Shown here: positions 26,801 through 40,100 of the stretch, in pieces
Position numbering within the stretch: position 1 is the first letter of the stretch
How the letters are laid out: every line of letters begins with the position of its first letter
Assembly: GCA_030533445.1 (NCBI GenBank)
Contig: CM060065.1
Coordinates: forward strand, 48,795,964-48,859,963
Reading direction: 5' to 3'
Length of the DNA: 64,000 bases
From: Cyprinodon diabolis
Taxonomy: Eukaryota; Chordata; Actinopteri; Cyprinodontiformes; Cyprinodontidae
Translations under genes and position numbers: made by a program
Notes under the pieces: model-generated
What the model saw: only the letters and a program-made list of their open reading frames with translations
Database searches by the model: none
Told to the model about the DNA's origin: nothing

Positions 26801-29800
26801 AAAAAAAAATCTACAGATTATTCAATTTGCAAATGAATCTTTAGTTGCAGGCCTAATTATAATCATTTTTGAAAATCATTTCTATCCTTGTGTCCTCCAG
26901 CTTCATGGTTTTGAACGTCATCTTTCGTTTAGTTCCACTCTCTAACTGGCTGCAGGGCACTCACTTTATTGGTCAGAACACACCAGTTTGCACATTTTAA
27001 AATTTGTGATGCATTCTTTGCAATTCCTGCACTACACCGGAAAAAAAAACTAAATCTAGATAAGTCATTTTTTTCTGAAATAACTGCATTTGTTCTTGAA
27101 TTGAGGACTTAAAAGAGATATTTTGCAAATGGAACAAGCTAAATTACATTTAAAATAAGAAAATACAATTGCATTGTTTTATTTCAAGTGCACATTATCT
27201 AAATATCTTATTTTAAGAGTAAAAATACTAAATCCATTGTCAAACTATATAATTTACCTACTCAAATGAAGGGTAAATACACTACAGTTTAAGAAATTTT
27301 TATTTATTTCTAGAAATTTTTTCCAGTGTATGCCCACTTATTTCACAGTCTAAAAAAACTGCATGTGCAGTTCAGCACCTCTTATTCTGATTCTTTGAAG
27401 AGTAAAGACCAAGATGGCGGCGCGAGTAAATCGCGAGGCTCACGGTCTCTCCAGATTCTGCAATTTTGCGGCGATTCAGTAAAACCCGTCTGTATATATG
27501 CTATTGTACATAACTGTAAAAACCTTTTTTTATAGTAATATCAACCTGTATATTATATTCGGTACATATCCAGCTGTAAATTTAGTTCATAACACTAGTG
27601 ATCTATATATTATATTCATTATTTATAATTGTATTCATCTCTATACCTATTCAGTAGAAACCCATGTCCTGTATTTATGGAACCATTATTTATCCTGCAC
27701 CTGCTGCTATTGCACTTCTGGTTAGACCTAAACTGTTTTTCGTTGTCTTGTACCTGTACCTGTGTAATGACAATAAAGTTGAATTTCACTAAATCTAATC
27801 TAATCATCATGCTCTAAGTGTGCAACCCTGTTTGGTAAGCAGCGCAAACAAGTGCTGAAGAGAACTTGGATGGTGCTGCAGTTTGTTGTTGCTGCCTTGG
27901 AGCACCGAGATCATGAGTTTAATCCCAACCTGAGGCCTTTCTGAGTGGAAAATCCTTCCAGGTTATACTATTGAAACGTTACACAGACTTTACCTAATTT
28001 CTCTTAGTATTTAATAATGATTGAAATCAGATAAACTTTATCTAAATTTGAGTATATTTTCCTGAACCAACAGAGCGCAATTTGTTACCTTATTTTTTTT
28101 TTTAGGTACATGATATAGGTTTTCATTATTTTTTTATTTGTTACAGTATATTAAGGTATTAAATATTAAGGTTTATAGATGCTATCCATCCAAATTGACT
28201 TTTATAAAAAACAAGAATAAAAACTTTGGGTCTACATGCGAAAAGATGGTCATAAACACCCATTAAGATGCTGATGGCATCTCACCCAGCAGCCCACCAG
28301 GAATAAAAAGAAGGTTAGGAAAGATGAGCATTAGATGTTATATTGATGTCTTGGTTTCCCATTTATTTCCTGACCAAACCTTTTCAACTTAAAGTTATTT
28401 TATTTTTACCCAACTACGATGCATAGTCAACAACACTGCAAATTATTCTCAACTCCTACAGGAACCCCAGAGTGCCTTCCTGCAAGCAATAGGTGTAAAA
28501 CATAATTGGGAAACTAAATGCAGGAAATTAAAACTGATAATTAGTGTTCTCATAATGAGAGACACATTTTAAATATGACTGTTATGTGGGCGCAAATCCA
28601 CAGTGAATACCAGCCCAGTCAGGAGACGGGGAACCTGGGGAAGTCAGGAGGTACTTTTTGGAGACAGATTGCCCAAAAGGTAAACTGAAAACACTTGATT
28701 TTTTTATTTTAGTGTTTAGGGGGAGGACCTCAGCTGTCAGGATTAAGGTGTCTTGCTGATTTAAGGCACATTTCAACTTCTTGTGTGACAACCGGCAGAT
28801 GGTACAGGTGGTTCATCACTGCATCCTGTGTTGGAGAGTGAAGCTTTGATGCATTATGCTTATGTGGCGGGATTGGGCGGCCATTTATCTCTTCTCACTG
28901 ATGCTTGACAAGGCAGTGGGCATTAGTGTGAAAACAGGAGTACAGATGGTACTGTCTTTCAAACGCTGCGATGCAAACAGAAGATATGTGTTCTGTATAT
29001 TGCTCTGATTTTTGCTTGGATGATTCCTACTTCCAAATACGTGCCTCGACTGTCAGTTAAAACAGGACCATTAACACCACTTTAAAATAAAATGTGAATG
29101 CGAGGGGATAGTTAAAGATGGTTTTTCCCCCCCTTAAATATATTGTTTTCCATTATATTGTGTGTTTTAATGCAGATTAAATATTTCCCTTTCAAGAGGT
29201 TTCTGATTAAACCCCACACTGACCTCTGACCCCTTCCTGTTTGATGCATTTATAGCCATATAAGACTAAATGCATGAGTCCAATCAGATTACAGCTCTAC
29301 TACAGCTTCTGTTTTTTTTTTTTTAAGAGAACTGAGCAAACTGGGCTACTGGCAAGACGTCAGCCCTGAAGGGGGGGGGGGCTCCACCCTTTGAGAGCAA
29401 ACCTTTAGCACCATCTATGGGATGGGAACCGCAAAAACAAAAAGAACTTTCTATGACCTTGATTGCTTGAATTGTTAATGAAAAACTTGCTGTATGCCAT
29501 CTTCATCGACTGGGATCTTGGAGAGAAAGAAATGACAAAAATATTTGGCCACACTTTAATTTGCAGTTTAAATTGTACGACTCACAGCCTGCGTTTGGGT
29601 TTCTGTCTACAAAAATGCATTACGCAAGAGGGAGAAACGGTCATATCTCCGAAGAGCTTCCTAATTGAAACTCAGGCTGAATAATGGGGGGTTCAAATCA
29701 AACCGTGCACAGACTGGACGCGGGGTTAATGAGTTGTCAGGAAGGCAGAACAAAAATAGGCCATCTCGAATCCACTGGGACGCCGCTCTCTCCAGCTGAG

Positions 29801-30682
29801 GCTTAAATCTGCATCCAGGAGACATGCAACACTGAGAGCGTCCACTTCAACAAAGAGCTAGCCAACGGTGTTTGTGCTGAACCCAACGCTGCATTGATTA
29901 AGATTCTCTCAGGGAGAGTTCAAGTAAGGGTTGGCCAGACTGCGGTTGTCTTTGCAGGGAAAAAACGAGAGAGAAATGCAGATAGTGTGTTGATAAGAAG
30001 TAGGAGCACTAACCAGGAAGGCCAGCAGGCTCCTCTGAACACTCTCCCACTGGAAGCAGCTTTTGATGTACTGCAGAGTAGACGTGATAGCTGCGTAAAT
30101 CGCTCTTACACGCGCCACATTCCTGGCCAGAGCCTGAAAGATACAGATAATAAACAAACAGAGAAAAAAAATACTGCATTACTGGAATAGGAAAAACAGC
30201 TGTGGTTCCGGTATTTAAAATAACGGGGTGTTTGTGAGATATCTGACTTCTAATCAACAAGAAACACACTCGAATAGAGAGACATCAAACTTCCCCCCAT
30301 TAAGGATGAATGGTTGTAGTCAGTACAGGAATGTCAGTAATCTGACCTCATTTTGTCAAACATAACTTTAAACATTAAAACAGACAGCAGACCTGCACGT
30401 TACAAGCGCAGTCCCTGCTGTATAAGCCAATTTTGGCGTTAGCGAGCAATTGTCTGACAACAATGAGTCTTTGTGGGAAGTACAGACAGTCAGGCACCCT
30501 GTCTCGCACCCTGTCTTACACACTGTATATCAAGCTAATGTAGCAGAACAGCAAGCAAGAATTCACTCACTGTTGGGCTCAATTAGGTCTTTGCTCAGCT
30601 AATTCACGGAAAAGTCTACAGTTATTCAAAGTTAATAATAGTTTTAAAAAAAAACACATATTTGGCAGAAATGTTGTTTATA

Positions 30683-30724
<42 letters not shown>

Positions 30725-31080
30725 TGTTTGTAGTTTATATATATATATATATATATCTATATGTAGTTGTTTGTAGTTTATATATATATATATATATATA
30801 TGTAGTTGTTTGTAGTTTTATATATACAGAAAGGATAGAAATATCTTTTTTTTTATTGTCATTACACAGTCACAAGTACAGAGGAAGGAAAGTAACTCCC
30901 CACATTTAATCCATCCCCTTGGGGAGCAGTGGGCTGCCATTGTGCAGCGCCCCTGGAGCAGTGTGGGATTAAGGGTCTTGCTTAGGGACCCAGAGTGGCA
31001 GTCTGTGGGAGTGGGGCTTGAACTCAGAACTCTGGGTTCCAAGCGCGATTTCCTAACCACTAGGCCACCACTTCCCCGTA

Positions 31081-31111
<31 letters not shown>

Positions 31112-34100
31112 GTTTGTTTTTTTTACATTTTCAACATTTCTTATAAGGATTTATGTCATAAGGCATCACAAAGCATTTAATAGTTGTGTTATAAAAGGTG
31201 AATGTCAATTTTTTTTTTTCAATTCCATCAAACATTCATCTTAAAGTAAAATGTCATAAATATGTATTTCATTATTAAGTTATCCTCCCAAAAATAGAAT
31301 GCAACATCTGTTTGCCTTTTGAAGTCAACAAACAGGAACCACTTGTACAGTGAGCGATAACCTCAGCATAAATCCAGCGGTTCTGGCTTTAGAGCACAAA
31401 CAGCATCATGGAGGCCAGAATTTTCAGGTATGTTTGATCGAAATCACAAAGAAACTGCTTGAATGAATTATTTCAGATATGTTCGTATTCAAGATGCGAT
31501 GAATTACAAATTTGCGGTCCAGTAATATTGTAACCATTCGATTGGACCTGCATTGTCCGTTTTACCAACAGCTGATATCGAGCTTGTTGATCAATACGAT
31601 GAAACAGAGGGAGGGGTGGACAAAACAATACTTTAAAAATGCACAGATAAAAAGATTTATGGAAACATGTCTACTGTGGGTCTGGACGTAGAATCTGGCT
31701 CTACACAAGTTGAGGTTCATCTCATCCTGCTGGTCTGGAGCACTTATTTGAAGTGGAGCTAGTTTCCACTTTCCAGGCTGCAGCCTTTCTTCTAAACATA
31801 ACAATTTAATTGTTTGTGTTTGCAGAATTTTTTTAATTTACTGAAAAATCACGCATTTACAAACGCTCTTGACACAGTGTGCTTTATCTCTTTAAAATTA
31901 CAACACATTTCTATTATCTTAATTCAGCAAACTGTCACATATAAATAAATCCAGTTCTAGCGTGATTAGAAAGGCTGCTCACCTGACATTACGGTGGATT
32001 TTACCATTTTTGTTTTTAAGAGCGACACTCTTTTAAAGGAAAATCATTCAGTTAAAGACTGGGATTTTATTGTAGAAAAATAGTGATTTGTTCCTTCTGT
32101 CAATATGACATTGGTCATAACTTCCACAATCTGGCCTTTATCGAAAAATTAATGAAAGGCAAAAATGAAAGAAAGTTACAAAATCATATAAATGTTTCAC
32201 AATAAGCCATAAAGAGGATGCAGTGAATATGTGGAGTAAGGTTTAAAGATGAGACAAAATGCAAAATACTATAAAAAGAATTAACGTTTTTCTTCTATCA
32301 TCCCATTGTGAAACATATTAGTGGCAGCATCATGCTATGGGGTTGTTTCCTTTTCTCCACAGGATAGAAGGGAAGCCGGGTAGTTTGAAAACTAAATGAA
32401 GTAAAATTCAAGCCTGAGGATTTTCATCTTCAAGGAGAAAAACCTGTCCTTCTTAGAGATTAAATTATTATTTTAAATTATTTTCAGGCATTTGAAGAGA
32501 CAGATGCCAACATACTGTACAAACTATCAAGACTTCAAAGGACTGAAATCATCCATAAGCCACTTTATTCATTGGTCAAGCTGTTTAAATTCCTTAGCAA
32601 TGTACCGTGGAGGCGATGTGTGTCTTCAGGTGAATTATTATTTCAAAATCTAATCGAAAAGTTGGAACAAACCTTTTTGGAAAATTTCAGATTATCCTCC
32701 ATGTATCCTCTCTCTTTAGGCTGGAAAGTTCTTATACTTGCTTTGATCTGACAAAAAACAGCGGAGAAGCGGACAGCATCAAGCTTGTGCTTCAAAGAGT
32801 TCCCTCACATTTCATTGTGTCCTTCGCTACAGAGTGAACTCTCACTTACAGGGTTAAAAATAACCTCCAGCTCTAGAGTAATGGACCCCTTTGACAGTCT
32901 GCCCAAGTCCTCCTTCTTCAGCGGGTAGGCAAACTGATGTCTCCTTTGGATCTGCAGGACAGAGAGGGCATTAGGTGCTGAACTCAGCCATGAACCTGAC
33001 CGGCAGTCAGGCTGGATTACATCTTAGCAAGTCTTCAACACGCTAAGGTGTTATCCCCCTCTTCACTTTAATTTAGGCCCAAAGTGTAAATAGATTGGTC
33101 TGCATCAGAGTTGGAGTTTACCGAAAGCAGTGGAATGGCAACTTTTCCCAGAAAGTCTGGCGGCTTGTCACCGTCGTCATCAAAGACGGACACCATGAGA
33201 ACATCATGAATGTCTTTGACAGGCCTGTAAAGAAATAAAAGAGGGGGGTCAGGTATCAACACACCAGAGAAAAGAATCCCGTTTCTTTTTTGAACTAGTA
33301 AAGAAACTAACAGAGTGAAGACTTGGTTCCACTCTGGATTGAGGTTCTTATAGACTGTGTAGGTTTGCAGTCTGTCATTGCCCAGCTCCAACACGCAGAA
33401 TGGGTCGCTCTTCCCTGAAGACAAGAACAAACGAGGCTCAAAAAACAAAAGCCCGTGGGAGAAAAATTGATAGCAAATGTGAAAATAAAACCCAAACCTG
33501 TAATTACCGTTCAAATCAGCAGCAATCAGGTCTGAAGCCTTGATGACTTTGACTTGAAGCAAACCAACATCCCGGAGGTTCTTTAGGGATCTTTTTAAAC
33601 ACTAAAGAGACAAAAAGAAGACAGGGAGAGCTTTAGAAGCATAACTGATTCAAATAAAAAAAAATAAAAAAACACAAATAAAGGCATAAACCAAAAATAC
33701 TTTAAATTACTTTCGAGTTTTTTGTTTCATCACATACACAAACAAGAACAAACCCATCATACGTCCTGCTCCTATTGGTTGAGACATGTTACTAAGGTCT
33801 CTCTCCTCCACCTCACTTTTCAGACCAAACCCTCAATCAGAACAAGTTTTCACAACATCTCTACACATGGGACACAACAGTCAACCCAAATAAATACTCA
33901 GATTACAAGCAGGATTCAAGTCCCTGCAAGTCGGCTCATACTTTTAGGCATTAAGTGTAACCAGCCTAGCAAATCTCACACTCAAACCCCTGTAATAGTT
34001 AACGCGAAAGCTTTACCCAACAACATTTAAGCGGATTGTAACAGAGAGTTTTATCCAAAACAGTATTTTGCCTCTTTTTTTGTCTTTCAGCACCACCTTC

Positions 34101-37100
34101 AAGTATAGTTTACCCACTTGTTGAACCTGGACTCTCTTTTTTGCATACTTCTGATTTCTATGAAGGAACTTCTCTAGAAGGACATTGTCAGCTTTAGGTT
34201 GATTTTATCACAACCTATATAGTAAGTCATCTGAATTGAAGTACCATATTTTCACGACTATAAGGTGCATATAAACGTCTTTTTTATCCCTCAAAATGTG
34301 CGGCGCGCCCTATAGTGCGGTGCACCCTATGTGTGTTGTTACTGCGGACGTTGTTGAGACCACCATGAGAACGTTAAAGGGGGAAGTGTGGGCGACAGAA
34401 ACTGCCGCCTATGGTGATTTTTAAGAGAAAGACTTTGCCTAAAGAGACTTTTCCAGCTGGAGTCGTTATTAAGGCAAATGAAAAGGGCTGGATGGATGAG
34501 GAGATGATGAAAGAGTGGCTGAGGGAGGCGTATGTGAGGAGACCAGGTGTTTTTTCCACGCATCACCATCGCTGTTAATCTGTGACTCCATGCGTGCCCA
34601 TCTCACAGCCGATGTGAAAAACATGGTGAAACAAATGAACGCTGTGCTCGCTGTTATTCCGGGAGGTCTGACAAAGGAACTTCAACCGCTCGACATCGGT
34701 GTGAACCGGCCGTTCAAAGTAAGGCTGCGAGCGGCGTGGGAGCGACGGATGACCAACGGAGACCACAGTTTTAGGAAAAGTGGAAGGCAGCGCCCGGCAA
34801 GTTACGCCACCGTTTGCGGATGGATTGTAGATGCTTGGACTAACGCGTCTGCTGGCACCGCTGTTCGAGCTTTCGCAAAAGCCGGCATCATTTCCGAGGA
34901 GCCGCACGGCACGGAAAGTGACTCTGACAGCGAAGAAGGGGAAGAAGGGGAAGTCAGAAACAGAAGATGTTGACTTTGATGGGTTTGATTAATACTTTGT
35001 AATAAATACATGAATAAAGCACAAACATACTCAGTTTTGCTCCCGCTCTATTTTTAAATACGCAGTAGAGGTATTGAAACGTAGTAGAGGACATGTACCG
35101 GTATATAAAACCCGCGCCCTATAATCCGGTGCGCCTTATGTGTGTGTTAAATATAGTAATGGCACACATAACTGAGACTGCGCCTTTTGGTCGTGAAAAT
35201 ACGGTATGTCAAACTAAGTATTTGTCCTATAAAACAGATGTTTCACAGCTCCATTTATAAGCAGATGCTGTCGCCTGTGGAACATTATTCTAAGTAATAA
35301 TTGTTACTAATTAATTGTTACTAATTAATAAACTTTGGTAGGACTGGGTGATATGGGGCATAAATAATATTCCAATAATTGTTTTTATCTGCATAACAAT
35401 AAATAATATATTTCCATTTTGCTTCTTTTTTAGCACTGATAAAATAAAACCGTTGAATCAAAGCTTTGTTCCAGATAAAATGCAGGCGCATTGAAATGGC
35501 TAATAAATAACATACTGGCATAAACTAAACATTAATCCTCCTAAAAACGCATGAAGAAGTGAGGTGTTGAGACGGGGAGGGAGGCGAGGCTACAGGAAGT
35601 TCAGCACAGACAAATGAGGAAGAAAAAAGGAGAAGTGCTGCATCTATGATGAATATGACACAACGTAGAGCATCTTAATAATAATTATTTAGTCTCATCT
35701 TATATGCCTTTTAATAATCTCCATAATTGTTTTATATATATTGCTAAGCCGTACTCTTATGTGAAACATCTCTGAGCCAAACAGCGTTCTCCGTACGAGG
35801 AGGTAACATATGGAACTTCCTTCCTGCAGAACTTAACATTAACGTGTGGTTTGGTTAACTTCGAGGAGGAGCAGCTATGAAGTCATCACTGACTGACGAA
35901 TTCTTCCTCTTAACAGTAATGGAAGTCATCCCTGTTCTGAATGAGTTTATGCCTACATTTTGTTTTATATTTGCATTTCAAATCCTGCATCTTGTTTATT
36001 TTATGCAACCGAATGTCCAGCTAGAAACAGACATAAATTAGTTTAGGCTATATATGTTAAACTATAAGGTATTTATATATACAATCAAATGAATATATAC
36101 ATTTAAAGGTATACTATGCAACCGGTGTTGATTTTCCAGTGAGGCTCCCCCCAGAGGGCGAAAGTAAAAGTGCACTGTCGTAAATATGCTCAGCCGTTCT
36201 CCTGGTTTCTCCGTCAAGGCAGGCGCGGTTGTTTTGAGCTTAGCAGACAGGCGAACGCAACGAATCACCATGTCTACTGCGGTAAGAGACTATTTTGTTC
36301 CAATTTTCGAGTTTGAAAATTTCGCTGTTTTCTCGCTGGTTCCGCCATGATAACTGTACAAATATCGCCACTGCGCTAGCAACAGGCATGCCTTTCATTG
36401 GGGGCGTGTAGCAGTTCTCGCCGTAAAGCAAGACCGACTCTCACGATGCACAAGACTTCTGAGCCTGTGGGTGCGGGCCGAGGGCTCCTGCAATTACAAG
36501 TACGGTATTTCCCCTACAGACCACCAGGGCGGCCAAGAAAACCTTTGTTCGACCTGAAATGACTCATTTAATCATCCAAAACATTATGGAACACATTAAT
36601 TAACTGAAAAATGTTGCATAGTATGCCTTTAAGAAAGGGATCCAAAAGCAATTTATCCATTTTCTAGACCAGCGTGCCCTTCAGGGTCATGGAACTGGTG
36701 CCTTTCCCCAGTAGTCTGTAGGAAAGAGTACAGGCTGCTAATCCATTATAGAGCATCACACAGACCAGACAACCATGCACACACACACACAGCTTTGTTT
36801 TCATGACATATGAGGACATTTCATTGACTTGCATTCATTTTATATGGCCTTACCCAGACCCTTACCCTTACCCTAACTATTACCAAGATTAACCTAATCC
36901 TGACCTAAACTGAATTCACACCTTAATCCAAAACCTAACTCCAACTCAAAGAACAGAACTTTACCATATAGGGACCAGTTGAATGTCCTCATATGTGCTT
37001 GTAAATCCTCGCATGTAGGATATTTTTCAAAATATTTCCCTCACATTGTAGGTAAAACAAGACCACACACACACACACACACACCCAGGGCAATTAAGAG

Positions 37101-40100
37101 AGACCAATCAACCCAACGTTCATATTGTTTTGGACACAAACCAGAAGGACATGCAGCATTTATATAGAAACGTTCCTTGGTTAGGGTTTGAGCCCAGAGC
37201 TGCTTGCTGTATGCAACTGAGTATTTATGCTAACTGCTAAGCAAAGAGCCTAAATAGGAATTACATGGAATATTGTGGCCTGTGCTCCTTATTAAATTAG
37301 TAACCAACCCCTATGGGAGTAAAAATATCCTGAACACGGTTGATTATAGTACTTTAAAAAAATGGGAATTGGTTAATATCGTATTCGGGCTAAAAATCCG
37401 GATTAAGTTTAACATGTTTAAAAAATAAAGACAAAGAAACAGGAAAGAGTGTTGAAAAACTAGCTGAGTCCCTCTGAGACATTACAGAGGTGCTTTGAAT
37501 GGAGGGTGTGAACAGCAGGTGAGCGGACAGTTTGAATACTGACATAATTCTCCAGCTGGTTCTGTCGTTCGAGAGGTTGATCAAGTGGCGCGGCATTGAT
37601 GTCAGAGATGGAAACGTCGCTGCAGGCGTTTAGTGTGACCAGGAAGACCAAGGATCCTCTGCTGGAGCTCAGGTTGGGTCTGAAACACTGCTGCATATTG
37701 AAAGGCATCTGGGACAGGTCCACCTCACACCTGTGCAGACACACACAGACATACACAGCGCCGTTCCATAAAGTTAAACTGGTCGACCTACACAAAAAAA
37801 GACAAAATCCATATCTCCGCTTTCTGATTATAGAGTTAGATCAACCAACAGTAGCGTGTAGTTTACTTTGGGCAAGATCAAACAGTGTAAGCTAAGAAAA
37901 TAACTATACAAGTAAATAATAATGGGGGGTTTAAGTGAATTTGCAGCTGTTTTAAAAAGTATTAATAATTAAAAATGATCATAACACACAGACACAAAAA
38001 CTAGATATTATAACGTTTATATATACATATATATATTTATTTAATTTTATTTATTTTTTTTCTGATAGCCTAACTTTTGATTTTCTATTATCTATTATCT
38101 AGCTCTCTCATTTTTTGGACATGTACCTTTAAATCAATCAGTACCTACATTTCTACAAAATAATCAAATTACATGAGACTTAGAAGCATGAAATAAAAGG
38201 AGAGAGGTGATGAAACAAACGTTTATGGTATTACTGCTTGGATGAGGCTCTGAATGCACCTTAACCCAGGGGGTCATATGTTACCACTGGGCCATGACCT
38301 GAGGTCCCACTGGGTAGTAAGACAGTGAATCAATCTCTAGGGTGAGGTTATAACATATGATAGAGAAGGCAGAGCTAAGATATTTATATCAGTTTAAGAT
38401 TTACTACCAGTGTTTTAATCCAGTGTATGCAGTAAACAAATGGTTAAGTTTTAATTTTAATTTTAGATAGATTGAATCAAGCACTGGAAAATACTGTATT
38501 CAAAGCTTATGGATCTCCTTTCCAAACCTAAACCTGCTTCAAACTTGAATGAGTTTCTCCCTGAACACCGGGCTGCGACCATCGCTTAAAATAATGTTTA
38601 TTCGCTGAGGTTTTCTCCACCGATGGATGAACCCTGAGTTTGACTAAAATCTCAAGGCAGTCAGTTACACTTTATTTCATTTAAAGATATTGGAGGAAAG
38701 GCGGTTTAATAAACACTTTTAGGAATTTATTCTATAATACTAACAATAATGCCAGAAAATAGGCCCACAGAGAGAGTGAAGAAGAGTCACTCACGTCGCC
38801 AAGCGCTCCTCATTCCTGCGGGATTCTTTGGACCACAGCTCCACCTCCAGGATCTGTGCAGCATTCAGGAAATGCTTCATGGTGAATCTTTCTCTCCACT
38901 GAGGATTGGCCACTTTGCAGTGATTCTGAATAAAAAGAGAACATGAAAGGTAAAGAAAAACAGCCTGACCTGCTTCAGCTAACATCAACAGAACAATTAG
39001 TGATGGTGTGCTTTGTTTTTGTTCTAGTATTTATGAGATAAGAGTCATTGAGAGTCAGCCAGCTTTCTCTGGAGAATACATAATACTTGAAAGATTTAGT
39101 GTGTAGCCTGTGTACATCTGTGGCCTGAGTGGATGCAGAAAGAGGCTTAAAACAAATTAGACAGAGATTCAAGTGGGCAGGTGAAAAACAAAACACATAA
39201 AGAAGAATGAGGAGGAGTGGAACCACCTTGCTTTTAAACTGCTGCTCTCCCAGTTTGAAGCGAACAAACAGATGACCTGTCTGGCTGTCCAGAAGCAGCC
39301 CCCGACCTTCAACCAGTATCACCGACAAAACGGACGTCCAAAGCTGGCTCTTCTTCAGTGAATCTGACAACCTAGAGTTCTGGGAACTCCCTCCCTGTAA
39401 CAGAGGGTGCAGGTCCAAATGAGACAGATAGAATGTGTAAAGAAGAATGGAAGTTGGGAGAGAGAACAAAAATCAATAAAGTTTAATCAAATCTGCAAAG
39501 ACAGGCACATAAAGTGTAGAAGAAACACCTGAAGACAGAAAAATCGACCGCAAACCAGTTTACTGAGTGGAAAACAGTATTTGATTCAGAGCTTTTAATG
39601 GACACCTTAAAGAAAAACATAAAAAATTTAAAATGCAAATGAACCTCATTTCGAACCTTTTTTAATTCCGTAGAACAGCTTTATTAGGCCTGCTGTGCTT
39701 TACCATTTTAAAACCTGCAACCAACGGTTTGCTCACACTCACAAACAGGCTTAAACTGGAATGCAACCGGACATTTTTTTTTTTTTTTTTTGAAGACGTG
39801 TCCCTTCTGTTTACTGGCAGCACCCAACGTTTGCTCTGCTGCAGGCAAAGAACTTTCCAATTTAAGCTTGCTTGTGGTTTTCATCACCCGGATGACTGAG
39901 AATATACACAAACAGGTTCCTCACACTATTTCTGTTGTTTAATGTCCTTTTTTAAGGATGCACAAAGACATACCGCTTCTATGGTTGTCCAGATAGTCCA
40001 GAAAGGTTCTTACCTTGCCCTCCCCCTGCCTGTTGCTGAACACTGCTGGTCAGCTGCCAAGGAAAAAGCTAACTTTCTTCTAAGCAACACGGATAGAAAT

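Noticed and set aside
30390..32445. Candidate acceptors for the missing mctp2 exon (near 30391, 31547, 31977, 32436)
   Set aside because: Reading frames after each acceptor do not resemble the expected basic segment and lack a suitable donor.
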